From assembly GCF_006569205.1 (NCBI RefSeq), contig NZ_VIGD01000020.1, forward strand, positions 1 through 38,469: DNA of 38,469 nucleotides. Reading direction: 5' to 3'. This DNA is from Ureibacillus terrenus (GTDB taxonomy: Bacteria; Bacillota; Bacilli; Bacillales_A; Planococcaceae). The position numbers were made by a program, and so were the translations under genes. The notes beneath the pieces were generated by a model. It was not told where the DNA came from, did not search any database, and worked only from the letters and a program-made list of their open reading frames with translations. Shown here piece by piece: positions 19,608 through 29,516 of this stretch; positions within the stretch are counted from its first letter, which is position 1; every line of letters begins with the position of its first letter.

Positions 19608-19925
19608 TCATTTTTTCGGTTCATAAGGCTTCTCATCCGGATAGAGCCGGCTCAACATTTCCTCGTAGGCGTCGTTGCCATAATCAAAGCAGCGGCGCAC
19701 ACGGGAAATCGTTGCAGTGGAGGCCCCTGTTTCCTTTTTAATTGTTTCATAAGTTTTTTTCAACCGCAAAAGATGGGCTACTTCAAATCGTTGGGCCATT
19801 GACTGAATTTCGCTGATGGTGCATAAATCATCAAAAAATCTATAACATTCTTCTAGGTCTCTTAATTCCAGAATTGCTCTGAAGAGTTGATCTGTTTGAG
19901 GACCACGAATTTTGTCAACCTGCAT
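19608..19925 (-). CDS. yerC: TrpR-like DNA-binding protein YerC
   Basis: A 105-residue protein of the YerC/YecD TrpR-like family. The helix-turn-helix is near the C-terminus (EVAHLLRLKKTYETIKKETG, then ASTATISRVRRCFDYG). Members are putative regulators; the B. subtilis homologue is reported to affect his gene expression, which I recall but cannot check. The start at 19925 is set by AAAGGA 8 nt upstream. The frame is open to 20054, but that part overlaps yerB. It follows yerB with a 13-bp gap. Confidence 0.93.
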   Translation of the reverse strand: MQVDKIRGPQTDQLFRAILELRDLEECYRFFDDLCTISEIQSMAQRFEVAHLLRLKKTYETIKKETGASTATISRVRRCFDYGNDAYEEMLSRLYPDEKPYEPKK

Positions 19926-19938
19926 TTTCTCCATCCTT

Positions 19939-20988
19939 TCAACTAGCCTGGTCTGATGTATATGTGACAGATGCGGCAATTCCCGGATTTGAAGGGATAA
20001 AATGAATCCAAGTCTTTCCTGGAACAAGTTTCGCTTTGCTTCCGTCGCTTTCAACCGCCGTTAAAACGCCATCGATATTCTCCCATCGCACTTCTCTCAT
20101 CATTCCTTGCTGGAAGAGATAAGCCCTTCCTCCCGAGTAAATGTCTATATCACGGCGTCCCTGGCTGTCAATCACTTTGTGAGCCATTTCAAACACCAGC
20201 ACATTGGATACTTTCACCGGCTCTCCCGTCAATAAATCCGTTGTAACCGTTCCAGCAGATGAGCGCTTATACGTATTGCTGGCCGGATCATAGGCATAAT
20301 TGCTGTTAAAGTTTTCATTTCTGCCATAACGGACCTGGATTTGATCCGCTTTTTCGCCTATTTTAACATTTTCATCTTCTTTATAATAAGTATACGATAC
20401 TTTTTTCTGATAGAGAAGTGAAGCGTTCACTTTTTCAGCGGCAGCTTCCAAATATTCGGTGATAAAATAGGAGTTGTGCGGCGCCACCCGATCTTTGGAA
20501 CGTTTGAAATAAGAACCATCATAGTACATGCCGTTAATGTTATCAACCATTCCGCTCTGCAGCATCCTCTTGGCTTCCGGACTGAAGCCGTGCGCAATAT
20601 AAAAGGCATCAAGGCCCTTTGCGATTTCAACGAAGTAGGACCGGGCGCTCCGGATTGGACCGATTTTTTCAGGGATTTCGGATTGGTATAATGCCAAAAA
20701 TCTTGTCACGCCGCCTTCCGCGAGCATTTCATAAACCACATCCGCGCTGGAAATGCCCGATTGAGGACGGGCGGCAGGATGATTATTAATAGTGGCAAGA
20801 ATGGGCCTCATGGTGATTTCTTCCGGCACCATTTCACCTGTAAATGGCGTTGGATACAGCACTTTCTTTTCTTCTTCAACCGGCTTCACCGGTTCCTCGG
20901 TATCCTCCACAGTTTTTTCTTTTTTTCCGCATGCCGCAAGAAGCAAAATGCAGGAGACAATTAAAATCAACATTTTTTTTGAAAACAT
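19939..20988 (-). CDS. yerB: DUF3048 lipoprotein YerB
   Basis: A 349-residue lipoprotein. The signal peptide ends in the lipobox LLLAAC, with the lipidated Cys near residue 20, then an acidic linker (EDTEEPVKPVEEEKK). The body matches YerB/DUF3048: RPILATINNHPAARPQSGIS, EGGVTRFLALYQ, IGPIRSARSYFVEIAKGLDA and the C-terminal WIHFIP. Its molecular role is not established; an extracytoplasmic, cell-envelope function is inferred. GGATGAGG precedes the start. It lies 18 bp after yerA. Confidence 0.93.
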   Translation of the reverse strand: MFSKKMLILIVSCILLLAACGKKEKTVEDTEEPVKPVEEEKKVLYPTPFTGEMVPEEITMRPILATINNHPAARPQSGISSADVVYEMLAEGGVTRFLALYQSEIPEKIGPIRSARSYFVEIAKGLDAFYIAHGFSPEAKRMLQSGMVDNINGMYYDGSYFKRSKDRVAPHNSYFITEYLEAAAEKVNASLLYQKKVSYTYYKEDENVKIGEKADQIQVRYGRNENFNSNYAYDPASNTYKRSSAGTVTTDLLTGEPVKVSNVLVFEMAHKVIDSQGRRDIDIYSGGRAYLFQQGMMREVRWENIDGVLTAVESDGSKAKLVPGKTWIHFIPSNPGIAASVTYTSDQAS

Positions 20989-21006
20989 GTTTCCTCATCC
21001 TTTCAA

Positions 21007-22740
21007 CTAGCGCATCACCGAAGGAATGATGACTTCTTTGTTCATGACATCAAAAATTCCTTTTTGGGTGATGCGGATATATGGTAAATGGATCGATTCC
21101 AAGAAGAACAAAGTATAAATCGCATCTTTATGCTTATATCCTCTTTCGCCCAGTGCCGCTTTCAACGCAGACTCTTTTTCAATCAGCTCGTCCATGCTCC
21201 CTAAGTAGAAAGTGCCCGAGCCGGCTAAAGGAAGCGACACAACGGCTTGTCCGTTTTCTACGAGAACAATTCCTCCCTTCATCTTCTTCAGTTCTTCAAA
21301 CGCGTGTTGCATATCACGTTTCTTTTTTCCGATCAAAATAATGTCGCCCGTTATCGAGTATGAGGATGCAAACCCCATCACATCCGTTGCGAAGCCTTTC
21401 AATATGGCATTTATGCGCCATTTGCCATTTTTATCAATAAGAATTAAAAAACTTTCATCGGAACCTGGCGGAAGCTCGGTTTTGAACACCTGAGAGCTGG
21501 AAGAATAAGGTTTTGTAATGACATCATTGATCAGTTCAATTCCGATCGGCGTCGATAGTTGGAAATCTTCATCCTTTAAATCAAAAGAAAGTTCAAGAGG
21601 CGGATAATACCGGTTCCAATCGGTATTTGAAAAAGCTTGTACTCTTTTTCCTTCCTTTTTCAGCCAGATTCCTTTCGATAAAACGGATTCCGGATTTGGA
21701 TGGTATTCATCTTTCAAAATATTCAGCGTCGCAAATCGCCCTGTAGCAATTATGCCATGTAAATGGGATAAATTGTAATATCTGGCAATATTGTATGAGG
21801 CCATGTTGTAAGCATCAATCGGATCCACTCCGGCTTCAAGGGCCTTTTCTATGCATAGATTCATCACGCCATCGCGGTGAAAACTCGGTGTCGAGCCGTC
21901 TGTCGTCAACATTATATGATCAAATATATTCAACTTTTTTTCTATTATTGCTTTTAAAAGATTGGGAAGATCCGGACGGATGGATGAATATCTCAACGTA
22001 ACCCCGTAGCCATGTTCAATCCGCTTTTCCACATCCTCTATCGTCATCGCTTCATGGTCGCCATCGGCTCCAAGAAGTTTCATTCTCGCAAGCGTTTTTT
22101 CCGACGCGCCCGGAAAATGCCCTTCAATTTTCTTGCCTTTTTTCTTGGATGATTGGATCCAGTAAAGCATTTGGTCGTCGCCGCGCAATAGACGGGGCCA
22201 TCCTGTCAATTCCCCGCCAAGCAAAACATCATCCCTTTCCATCCATTCAAAAATGGATTTGTTTGTAAAAAGCTGCTCCTCTTCTGCAAGCTCGGTTTGC
22301 GAGTCGTATCTTGTCCACCAATAAAAAGAAAAAGGCAATGCTTTCAATCCTTCCATAATTGAAAACGCTTTCTTTCTTGGGAGATGTACAGCAAAATGCA
22401 AATTGTCGCTGATGAACATCGTCGTGCCAAATTGTGCCGCATAATCCGCAAACGACTCCGGATTATAAAGTTGAAAGGGATGAACATGCGGTTCGATATA
22501 ACCTGGTACTACCGTCTTTCCTTCTAAATCGATTACCTCTGTCCCGTCCAGATTTACCGGCATCTCCTTTCCGGCATACACAATCCGGCCCCCAAAAATC
22601 CATATATTTCCGTATTTCCACTGTTTTAACATGCTATGTATGTATCGGGCATTTTTTAAAACAATTGTTGGCGCTTTTTTTCCTTCGACCACCGCAACCT
22701 GATCACGGATTTCCTGTATTTTCCATATTGAAGGTGGCAT
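21007..22740 (-). CDS. yerA: Adenine deaminase-family protein YerA
   Basis: A 577-residue amidohydrolase related to adenine deaminase (adenine to hypoxanthine plus ammonia). The metal-binding HVH is present in VVPGYIEPHVHPF, with later residues such as EGHFPGA, GADGDHEA and MLTTDG matching the deaminase core and its C-terminal domain. In B. subtilis YerA is a paralogue of AdeC with unproven activity, and it follows purD there too, fitting purine salvage. AAGGGTG lies upstream of the ATG. It lies downstream of the purD terminator, so it has its own promoter or depends on read-through. Confidence 0.88.
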   Translation of the reverse strand: MPPSIWKIQEIRDQVAVVEGKKAPTIVLKNARYIHSMLKQWKYGNIWIFGGRIVYAGKEMPVNLDGTEVIDLEGKTVVPGYIEPHVHPFQLYNPESFADYAAQFGTTMFISDNLHFAVHLPRKKAFSIMEGLKALPFSFYWWTRYDSQTELAEEEQLFTNKSIFEWMERDDVLLGGELTGWPRLLRGDDQMLYWIQSSKKKGKKIEGHFPGASEKTLARMKLLGADGDHEAMTIEDVEKRIEHGYGVTLRYSSIRPDLPNLLKAIIEKKLNIFDHIMLTTDGSTPSFHRDGVMNLCIEKALEAGVDPIDAYNMASYNIARYYNLSHLHGIIATGRFATLNILKDEYHPNPESVLSKGIWLKKEGKRVQAFSNTDWNRYYPPLELSFDLKDEDFQLSTPIGIELINDVITKPYSSSSQVFKTELPPGSDESFLILIDKNGKWRINAILKGFATDVMGFASSYSITGDIILIGKKKRDMQHAFEELKKMKGGIVLVENGQAVVSLPLAGSGTFYLGSMDELIEKESALKAALGERGYKHKDAIYTLFFLESIHLPYIRITQKGIFDVMNKEVIIPSVMR

Positions 22741-22839
22741 ATGTTACACACCCTTCTATCATTTATTTGTTTATTTGCATCTGTTCCGCACATACTAACA
22801 GTGCTGAAAGGCAGCATCGCTTGTTTTTATCGTAACACA

Positions 22840-22861
22840 GCACTTTATTAAATTAAAGTGC
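22840..22861. promoter_or_regulatory. Palindrome in the yerA / DUF2892 divergent region
   Basis: Perfect inverted repeat GCACTTTA (22840-22847) / TAAAGTGC (22854-22861) around a 6-bp AT centre, midway between two divergent genes. On the minus strand a TTGAAA (rc of 22868-22873) and TTAATA with 17-bp spacing overlap it, a possible yerA promoter. It lacks a T tract, so an operator is more likely than a terminator. The regulator is unknown. Confidence 0.45.
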
Positions 22862-22900
22862 GTACATTTTTCAAATTTATGAGCAAAGGAGTTGATTATT

Positions 22901-23398
22901 TTGTTGGAAGAAAACATTTCTGAAAAAAGCGCTTTTGTCCGTCTTGTATTAGGGATCGGCTTAACAGCCTGCGGAATCAGCCAATTGGTGAAAGAAAACG
23001 GAAACAGAATGTTAGGAACCCTGACCGTTACTGCCGGGGCGTTAAAAATTGCGGAGGGGCTCTTTTTGTATTGCCCTGCCAAAGCATTGTTTAACAGAAA
23101 TTTAAAGGATGCGGTTACCACTTCCATCCAGGAATTCGTCGATGGCGACAGCTTAATGTCTGCCTTCAATTCCAGATATAGCGGAGCAAACAGTCAACAA
23201 TCCCACCATTCCGGCCATAGCGGCACAAGCAATCAACAATCCCAATCGCAAAACTCCAATGGAGACGAAGCGGATCTTTTGCAAACGGTAGCCAACGTAG
23301 CCGGGGCGGTCACAAGCACTACAACAGCCGGAACTGCTGCAAAACAAGCCGCCAACACCATCCAAGCCGTTGCCGGCAGTCAGAATAAATCAAGATAG
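22901..23398 (+). CDS. DUF2892 (YgaP-type) membrane protein with Q/S-rich tail
   Basis: A 165-residue protein. The N-terminal part (residues 4-60, ENISEKSAFVRLVLGIGL ... GLFLYCP) is a two-helix DUF2892/YgaP-like membrane module. It is followed by a short conserved soluble part and a low-complexity linker rich in Gln, Ser, His and Asn (residues 98-120). The tail is Ala/Thr-rich (AGAVTSTTTAGTAAKQAANT). The TTG start at 22901 is chosen from GGAG 9 nt upstream; the TTG at 22892 touches that site. It is divergent from yerA and convergent with purD. Function unknown; a fused DUF2892 plus repetitive tail is unusual to me. Confidence 0.8.
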   Translation: MLEENISEKSAFVRLVLGIGLTACGISQLVKENGNRMLGTLTVTAGALKIAEGLFLYCPAKALFNRNLKDAVTTSIQEFVDGDSLMSAFNSRYSGANSQQSHHSGHSGTSNQQSQSQNSNGDEADLLQTVANVAGAVTSTTTAGTAAKQAANTIQAVAGSQNKSR

Positions 23399-23416
23399 CA
23401 CCTCGTGTTAATGTTT

Positions 23417-23462
23417 ATAAAAAAGCACAAACCATTTTCATTTTGGTTTGTGCTTTTTTAAT
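23417..23462. terminator. Bidirectional terminator after purD and the DUF2892 gene
   Basis: Perfect 15-bp stem AAAAAGCACAAACCA (23420-23434) / TGGTTTGTGCTTTTT (23444-23458), 9-nt loop, A tract on the left and T tract on the right. It terminates convergent transcripts; it ends the purine operon on the minus strand. Confidence 0.92.
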
Positions 23463-23469
23463 TAAAACA

Positions 23470-24726
23470 TTATTTAAACGTTCTCCAGCCGATATCTTTT
23501 CGGTAGAAGAAGCGATTCCAGGAATATTTTCCAATAGCCTCATATACTTTTTCCTGTGCTTCTTTTAACGTTTTGGCTTTGGCCGCCACCAACAGCACAC
23601 GTCCGCCATTACCGACATATTGTCCGTCTTTCCATTTTGTTCCGGCATGATAGACTTCCAACTCTTTGCTGAGTTCTTCCAGGTTTGGAAGAGGGTTTCC
23701 TTTTTCAACCGCTCCAGGATAACCTTCCGCGGCAATGACAACCCCGAGCATCGCCTCGTCAGACCATTGCAAGTCGAAATCTTCGCCTTCCATTAACGCC
23801 TTCATAAATTGTCCAAAATCGGATGTCATGCGCGGAAGCACCACTTGCGTTTCCGGATCGCCGAAGCGGGCATTGAATTCGATGACTTTTGGCCCTTCTT
23901 TTGTCAGGATCAGCCCGGCATATAAAACGCCCGTAAAGGAGGCGCCTTCCTGCTCCATCGCTTTTACGGTCGGCTCAATGATTTCTTTGTATGCCCGATC
24001 CACCATCTCTTGAGGAATTTGCGGAACAGGAGAATAAGCTCCCATGCCGCCCGTATTCGGACCTTTGTCGCCATCGTAGGCGCGTTTATGATCCTGGGCG
24101 ATGACCATTGGATAAATTTTTCCTTTATGCACAAAAGACATGAAGGAAAATTCTTCGCCTTCCAAATAGTCCTCAATAACCACTTTTGATGATGATTCGC
24201 CAAAGCGATGATTGCCAATCATGTCCGTTACGGCATCAATGGCTTCCTGTTCTGTCATCGCCACTACTACGCCTTTTCCGGCTGCAAGGCCGTCCGCTTT
24301 AATCACGATTGGAGCGCCTTTTTCCTTGATGTAGTCAATTGCTTTATCCACTTCCGTAAATGTTTCGTAAGTTGCTGTCGGGATGTTGTACTTTTTCATC
24401 AGTTGTTTTGCAAAAGATTTGCTGCTTTCAATTTGTGCCGCTTTTTTTGTCGGTCCAAAAATCGTTAATCCTTCCTCTTGGAAATAATCGACAATCCCCG
24501 CGGCAAGAGGTTGTTCCGGTCCAACAAAAGTTAAATCAATTTGCTGTTCTTTCGCAAACTTTGCCAGATTTTCAAAATCCAATACATCAATCGGCACCAG
24601 TTCCGCACAATCGCGCATTCCATCATTTCCGGGCGCCACGTACACTTTTTCAACAATCGGAGAAATGCTGAATTTCTTTGCGATGGCATGCTCGCGTCCG
24701 CCGCTTCCGACAACTAAAACTTTCAT
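23470..24726 (-). CDS. purD: Phosphoribosylamine-glycine ligase
   Basis: GAR synthetase, step 2 of purine synthesis: phosphoribosylamine + glycine + ATP. 418 residues. The N-terminal nucleotide fold reads KVLVVGSGGREHAIA; the ATP-grasp core follows, with KADGLAAGKGVVV, GPNTGGMGAYSP and NARFGDPETQVVLPR. The start at 24726 has GGAGGGG just upstream; the frame runs on to 24783 without a site. It is the last pur gene. Unlike B. subtilis, it is separated from purH by a 133-bp gap holding a strong hairpin. Confidence 0.96.
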   Translation of the reverse strand: MKVLVVGSGGREHAIAKKFSISPIVEKVYVAPGNDGMRDCAELVPIDVLDFENLAKFAKEQQIDLTFVGPEQPLAAGIVDYFQEEGLTIFGPTKKAAQIESSKSFAKQLMKKYNIPTATYETFTEVDKAIDYIKEKGAPIVIKADGLAAGKGVVVAMTEQEAIDAVTDMIGNHRFGESSSKVVIEDYLEGEEFSFMSFVHKGKIYPMVIAQDHKRAYDGDKGPNTGGMGAYSPVPQIPQEMVDRAYKEIIEPTVKAMEQEGASFTGVLYAGLILTKEGPKVIEFNARFGDPETQVVLPRMTSDFGQFMKALMEGEDFDLQWSDEAMLGVVIAAEGYPGAVEKGNPLPNLEELSKELEVYHAGTKWKDGQYVGNGGRVLLVAAKAKTLKEAQEKVYEAIGKYSWNRFFYRKDIGWRTFK

Positions 24727-24824
24727 ATGGTCCCCTCCAATAGAATCAAGACTTTTTTCGGTTGTATTGCCGTGTCTATTCAACCAATTTCGATGAAGCT
24801 TTGAAAAATCCTTGCTTACTTTAG

Positions 24825-24854
24825 AAAAGACGGCTGCAGACCGAGCCGTCTTTT
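24825..24854. terminator. Intra-operon hairpin between purH and purD
   Basis: Perfect 11-bp stem AAAAGACGGCT (24825-24835) / AGCCGTCTTTT (24844-24854) with an 8-nt loop. On the minus strand the trailing T run is only four long before a C. It may act as a partial terminator or mRNA stabiliser that lowers purD relative to the upstream genes. Confidence 0.6.
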
Positions 24855-24859
24855 ATTCA

Positions 24860-26386
24860 TTAATGTTTGAAATGTCTTACTCCGGTAAATACCATCGCAA
24901 TGCCCGCTTTGTTCGCCGCATCGATGGAATCCTGGTCGCGGATGGATCCGCCAGGTTGAATAATTGCCGTAATTCCTGCTTTAATGGCTTCTTCCACTGT
25001 GTCAGGCATCGGGAAGAAGGCGTCAGATGCCAATACAGCCCCTTTTGCCTTTTCTCCGGCCTGTTCCAAAGCAATTCGCGCAGCGCCGACACGATTCATC
25101 TGACCTGCGCCGATTCCCAATGTCATCTCTTTATTGTTTACCACAATGGCATTGGATTTCACGTGTTTTACCACTTTCCAGCCAAGTTTTAAAGCTTCCC
25201 ATTCCTCTTCTGTCGGTTCGCGGTCAGTCACCACTTTGATGTCTGCGTCTTCAAAACCGTACGTATCATCATCTTGTACGAGCAGACCGCCTTCTACGGA
25301 AACCACTTTGAACGGATCTTTTTTCTGTTGTGAGAAGTCGATTGTCAATAAGCGGATGTTTTTCTTCTTCGTCAAAATTTCCAATGCTTCTTCCGTAAAT
25401 GAAGGCGCAATAATGATTTCCAAGAAGATTTTGCTTAATTTTTCCGCCGTTGCCGCATCGACTTCACGGTTTAATGCAACAATTCCTCCAAAAATGGAAA
25501 CCGGATCGGCTTCGTATGCTTTATCAAAAGCTTCTTCAATTGTGCTTCCTACTCCGACGCCGCAAGGATTCATATGTTTTACCGCCACTGCTGCCGGCTC
25601 TTTGAATTCTTTCACGATTTGAAGGGCCGCATTTCCATCCTGGATGTTGTTATAGGATAGTTCTTTTCCATGCAATTGAGTGGCATAAGCAAGGGAGAAA
25701 TCGGATCCTAAACGTTTTTTATAGAATGCGGCTTTTTGGTGAGGGTTTTCACCATAGCGCAAAGTTTGCTTTAATTCGTAAGTGAGCGTCAATGTTTCAG
25801 GGAACTGTTCCTCTGTTAAATAGTTCGAAATGTACGCATCATAGCTTGCTGTATGACGGAACACTTTCGCAGCAAGTTTTTTGCGCGTTTCAAAGGATGT
25901 GGCACCGTTTGCTTTCAATTCGTCAAGAACCGTTTGATAGTCGTTGCTGTCCACAATCACTGTCACATATTTGTGGTTTTTCGCAGCCGCACGCAACATC
26001 GTCGGACCGCCGATATCGATGTTTTCAATCGCTTCTTCATATGTCACATCCGGTTTTGAGATGGTTTCAACAAATGGATATAGGTTGACACAAACAATTT
26101 CTATCGGTTCAATGCCATGTTCTTTCATTTGTGCCTGATGGGAAGGATCGTCGAATTTTCCGAGCAGCCCCCCGTGAATCATCGGATTTAACGTTTTTAC
26201 CCGTCCATCAAGGATTTCAGGGAATTTCGTTACTTCATCCACGCCTGTCACAGGTACGTCATTTTCTTGAAGCAATTTTTTTGTACCGCCTGTAGATAAA
26301 ATTTCATACCCTAATGCAACCAATTCTTTTGCGAATTCAACAATTCCTTCTTTGTTTGATACACTAATGAGCGCACGTTTTGCCAC
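24860..26386 (-). CDS. purH: Bifunctional AICAR transformylase/IMP cyclohydrolase
   Basis: Carries out the last two steps to IMP: formyl transfer from 10-formyl-THF to AICAR, then ring closure. 508 residues from the GTG at 26386, chosen because GGGGG lies 8 nt upstream and the protein then begins [11 protein letters not shown] like its homologues. The N-terminal MGS-like cyclohydrolase domain ([26 protein letters not shown]) is followed by the transformylase domain with the catalytic KH pair in [12 protein letters not shown]. The C-terminus ends [14 protein letters not shown], as is typical. Confidence 0.96.
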   Translation of the reverse strand: MAKRALISVSNKEGIVEFAKELVALGYEILSTGGTKKLLQENDVPVTGVDEVTKFPEILDGRVKTLNPMIHGGLLGKFDDPSHQAQMKEHGIEPIEIVCVNLYPFVETISKPDVTYEEAIENIDIGGPTMLRAAAKNHKYVTVIVDSNDYQTVLDELKANGATSFETRKKLAAKVFRHTASYDAYISNYLTEEQFPETLTLTYELKQTLRYGENPHQKAAFYKKRLGSDFSLAYATQLHGKELSYNNIQDGNAALQIVKEFKEPAAVAVKHMNPCGVGVGSTIEEAFDKAYEADPVSIFGGIVALNREVDAATAEKLSKIFLEIIIAPSFTEEALEILTKKKNIRLLTIDFSQQKKDPFKVVSVEGGLLVQDDDTYGFEDADIKVVTDREPTEEEWEALKLGWKVVKHVKSNAIVVNNKEMTLGIGAGQMNRVGAARIALEQAGEKAKGAVLASDAFFPMPDTVEEAIKAGITAIIQPGGSIRDQDSIDAANKAGIAMVFTGVRHFKH

Positions 26387-26426
26387 CGTCAAAGCCCCCA
26401 ATTTTTATTTTGTTTGGAATGAGCAT

Positions 26427-26450
26427 GGGAAAAGCACTCCCGCTTTTCCC
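26427..26450. other. Hairpin in the purN-purH gap
   Basis: Perfect 9-bp stem GGGAAAAGC (26427-26435) / GCTTTTCCC (26442-26450), 6-nt loop, right after the purN stop. There is no T tract on the minus strand, so it is probably an mRNA stability or processing structure rather than a terminator. Confidence 0.5.
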
Positions 26451-26457
26451 CGATTGT

Positions 26458-27024
26458 TTATCGTTCAAATAATTGTTTTAACGTATTTGGATAGAGTTCA
26501 TGTTCCACTTGATGGATGCGTTCTTCCGTTGCTTCCCGGTCGCCTTCCACGACTTCCACAGCTTTTTGTGCAATAATTGGACCGGTATCCATCCCTTCAT
26601 CTACATAGTGGACAGTGACGCCGGTCACTTTCACCCCGTGACGAAGCGCCTGTCCAATCGCATCCTTTCCAGGAAAAGCCGGCAAAAGAGATGGGTGAAT
26701 ATTCACAATTTTATTCGGATACTTCGATAGGAGGGTTTCGCCGACAAGCCGCATATAGCCGGCCAGCACAATCCATTCCACTTCTTTTTCTTCCAATATT
26801 TTTGCGATTTCGGTTTCATATGCGGCTTTTGACTCGTAATTTTTCGGCGAGAAAGAGAAAACCGGGATTCCGAATTTTTCCGCCCGTTTTACCACATATG
26901 CTTCCGGTTTATCCGTTACGAGGATTTCGATCTTTGCATCCAATTCTCCGCGTTCAATGGCTTCTTGGATCGCCTGAAAATTTGTTCCGCTTCCTGAAGC
27001 AAACACCGCTATTTTTGTTGTCAT
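26458..27024 (-). CDS. purN: Phosphoribosylglycinamide formyltransferase
   Basis: GAR transformylase using 10-formyl-THF (step 3). 188 residues. It has the N-terminal [12 protein letters not shown] phosphate-binding loop, the catalytic Asn-His region [12 protein letters not shown], and the conserved Asp in [12 protein letters not shown]. The start overlaps the purM stop by 4 bp (ATGA), giving coupling. The longer PurT route is not needed with this gene present. Confidence 0.96.
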   Translation of the reverse strand: MTTKIAVFASGSGTNFQAIQEAIERGELDAKIEILVTDKPEAYVVKRAEKFGIPVFSFSPKNYESKAAYETEIAKILEEKEVEWIVLAGYMRLVGETLLSKYPNKIVNIHPSLLPAFPGKDAIGQALRHGVKVTGVTVHYVDEGMDTGPIIAQKAVEVVEGDREATEERIHQVEHELYPNTLKQLFER

Positions 27025-28079
27025 TCGCTCAAGCTCCCATCATGATCGCCTTCAAAGATGACTCCTTCACCTTTTACGACACGGCCGATTTTATAAGCTT
27101 TTTCTCCATGTTTTTCCGCGATTTCCACCACTTTGTCCGCATCTTCTGCAGAAACGGACAGCACAAAGCCGATTCCCATATTGAACACATTGTATAAATC
27201 CCGATCCGCCAGGGAACCTTTGTCCTTCAGGAATTCAAAAATGCGCGGAATTTCCCATGTTCCTAAATGGATTTCTGTTGCGAGACCTTCAGGCATCATG
27301 CGCGGCAAGTTTTCGTAAAATCCTCCGCCCGTGATGTGGGCCATGCCGTGCACATCCACTTGCTTCAATATGTCAAGCACCGGTTTTGCGTAAATTTTCG
27401 TCGGTGTCAGAAGCGCATCGCCAATCGGCCCTAAATCTTCGTATCCATCAATGATCTCATCATATTGATAGCCGCATTCGTTAAATACGATTTTGCGGAC
27501 AAGGGAGTAGCCGTTGGAATGCACTCCGCTTGAAGCAAGCCCGACAAGCACATCGCCTTCAACGATTTTTTCGCCCGTCACCACATCGGATTTTTCGCAG
27601 GCACCAACCGCAAAACCGGCAATATCGTATTCATCCTCGTCATACAGGCCGGGCATTTCGGCCGTTTCCCCGCCGATTAATGCAGCGCCCGCCTGCACAC
27701 AGCCGTCCGCAACGCCGCTGACAATTTTCTCGATTTTCGCCGGATTGGCTTTTCCGACCGCTATATAATCCAGGAAGTACAGCGGCTCTGCTCCTTGGGC
27801 GACAATATCGTTCACGCACATTGCCACGCAATCGATTCCGACCGTGTTATGTTTATCCGCCATAAATGCCAATTTCAATTTTGTCCCGACACCATCTGTA
27901 CCGGAAATGAGCACCGGTTCTTTATAATTTAATGAAGATAAATCGAACATGCCGCCGAAGCTGCCAAACGCTCCCATGACGCCTTTCCGCTTCGTTCTTT
28001 CGACATGGGCTTTCATGCGTTTTACAGCTTCATAACCCGCTTCGATATTTACCCCCGCTTGTTCGTATGCCTTCGACAT
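27021..28079 (-). CDS. purM: Phosphoribosylformylglycinamidine cyclo-ligase
   Basis: AIR synthetase (step 5), ATP-dependent closure of the imidazole ring. 352 residues. The N-terminus [19 protein letters not shown] and the motifs [30 protein letters not shown] and [11 protein letters not shown] are diagnostic of the PurM/PurL fold. GGAGG lies 8 nt upstream. It overlaps purN by 4 bp. Confidence 0.97.
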   Translation of the reverse strand: MSKAYEQAGVNIEAGYEAVKRMKAHVERTKRKGVMGAFGSFGGMFDLSSLNYKEPVLISGTDGVGTKLKLAFMADKHNTVGIDCVAMCVNDIVAQGAEPLYFLDYIAVGKANPAKIEKIVSGVADGCVQAGAALIGGETAEMPGLYDEDEYDIAGFAVGACEKSDVVTGEKIVEGDVLVGLASSGVHSNGYSLVRKIVFNECGYQYDEIIDGYEDLGPIGDALLTPTKIYAKPVLDILKQVDVHGMAHITGGGFYENLPRMMPEGLATEIHLGTWEIPRIFEFLKDKGSLADRDLYNVFNMGIGFVLSVSAEDADKVVEIAEKHGEKAYKIGRVVKGEGVIFEGDHDGSLSE

Positions 28080-28091
28080 GATTCTTCCTCC

Positions 28092-29516
28092 TTAACGTGA
28101 AAGTTCTTTTAAATGCGGCAAGACAGTGTCCGGGAAAATTTCAGTTGGATATTTGCCGGTAAAGCATGCCATGCAAAGACCGCCATTTTCATCGTCAAAA
28201 GGTCTTGATACGGCTTCGACCAATCCCTCTGGCGACAAAAATGTCAAGGAATCCGCACCGATTGCTTCCCGGATTTCTTCTACCGTTCTTCCGGCTGCAA
28301 TTAATTCTTCATCCGATGAAATATCAATCCCATAGAAACAAGGATTGGAAATTGGAGGAGAAGTGATGGCCACATGCACTTCTTTGGCCCCGGCTTCTTT
28401 TAACATTTTCACGATACGGCGCGAAGTCGTTCCTCTGACGATGGAGTCATCCACCATGACGACCCGTTTCCCGCGCACTACTTGAACGACCGGAGATAAT
28501 TTCATTTTCACTCCGCGTTCACGCAATTCCTGTGTCGGTTGGATAAACGTTCTGCCGACATAGCGGTTTTTGATTAATCCCATTTCGTAAGGAATTCCGA
28601 TTTCTTCGGCAAACCCGATGGCAGCGGAGATGGAAGAGTCCGGAACTCCCGTCACAACGTCCGCGTCAATGTGCCCCATTTCTTTGGCCAATTGTTTACC
28701 CATCCGTTTACGGGCCATATGAATGTTGACATGGTCGATATTGGAATCAGGACGGGCAAAATAGATATATTCCATTGCGCACATTGCCCGTTGTTCCATT
28801 GGGGCATAGCGGTCTTCTTCAATGCCGTCGTCCGAAATGATGACAATTTCTCCAGGCTGAACTTCCCGGATAAATTCTGCGCCGATCAGGTCAAAAGCGC
28901 ATGTTTCGGATGAAGCCACCCATGCGTCTCCCAATTTGCCGATGGAAAGCGGGCGCAAACCGTTGCGGTCACGGGCAAGCAGCATTTTATCTCTCGTCAG
29001 GATGATGACGGAAAAGGCGCCTTTCAATAGCGAAAGAGCTTCTTTTACTTGCTCAATAAAACGAGGCTTTTTGCTTTTTTTGATCAGATGCACAATGACT
29101 TCTGTATCCGAAGTTGAATGGAAAATGCTGCCCGAACGTTCCAGATGTTGCTTCAAATGATTGGCATTGACCAAATTTCCGTTATGAGCTACGGCCATTG
29201 TACCAGTGGAAGAACGGAATAATAACGGTTGTACGTTATCAATTCCCCCTCCTCCGGCCGTTGTATAACGAACATGGGCAATGGCCGATTTTCCTGTCAG
29301 GCTGTTTAATTTTTCTTCATTAAAGACCTCATTTACAAGACCTTCACCTTTTACGGATTTGAAGTACTGGCCGTCCGTTGAGACGATGCCAGCACCTTCT
29401 TGTCCGCGGTGTTGCAATGCATGCAGGCCGTAATAACTCAATTTGGCAGCTTGATCATGCCCCCATATCCCAAATACTCCACATTCTTCGTTTAAGCCTC
29501 TGATTTCAGCAAGCAT
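28092..29516 (-). CDS. purF: Amidophosphoribosyltransferase
   Basis: Committing step of the pathway: PRPP + glutamine to phosphoribosylamine. 474 residues, made as a precursor. The 11-residue propeptide [11 protein letters not shown] precedes the catalytic Cys ([10 protein letters not shown]). The N-terminal half is the Ntn glutaminase ([22 protein letters not shown]) and the C-terminal half is the phosphoribosyltransferase with the PRPP loop [13 protein letters not shown]. Four cysteines of the 4Fe-4S cluster seen in Bacillus PurF are present ([23 protein letters not shown]). The start at 29516 lies inside the 3' end of purL, so the genes overlap by 25 bp. Confidence 0.97.
   Translation of the reverse strand: MLAEIRGLNEECGVFGIWGHDQAAKLSYYGLHALQHRGQEGAGIVSTDGQYFKSVKGEGLVNEVFNEEKLNSLTGKSAIAHVRYTTAGGGGIDNVQPLLFRSSTGTMAVAHNGNLVNANHLKQHLERSGSIFHSTSDTEVIVHLIKKSKKPRFIEQVKEALSLLKGAFSVIILTRDKMLLARDRNGLRPLSIGKLGDAWVASSETCAFDLIGAEFIREVQPGEIVIISDDGIEEDRYAPMEQRAMCAMEYIYFARPDSNIDHVNIHMARKRMGKQLAKEMGHIDADVVTGVPDSSISAAIGFAEEIGIPYEMGLIKNRYVGRTFIQPTQELRERGVKMKLSPVVQVVRGKRVVMVDDSIVRGTTSRRIVKMLKEAGAKEVHVAITSPPISNPCFYGIDISSDEELIAAGRTVEEIREAIGADSLTFLSPEGLVEAVSRPFDDENGGLCMACFTGKYPTEIFPDTVLPHLKELSR

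Noticed and set aside
25134..25622. Long plus-strand ORFs inside purH (and similar ones inside purL, pcrA, ligA and rlmCD)
   Set aside because: They lie antisense to well-conserved genes, lack ribosome binding sites and encode no recognisable domains.
26427..26450. Terminator between purN and purH
   Set aside because: The stem is perfect but no T tract follows on the transcribed strand, so it is listed only as a hairpin.
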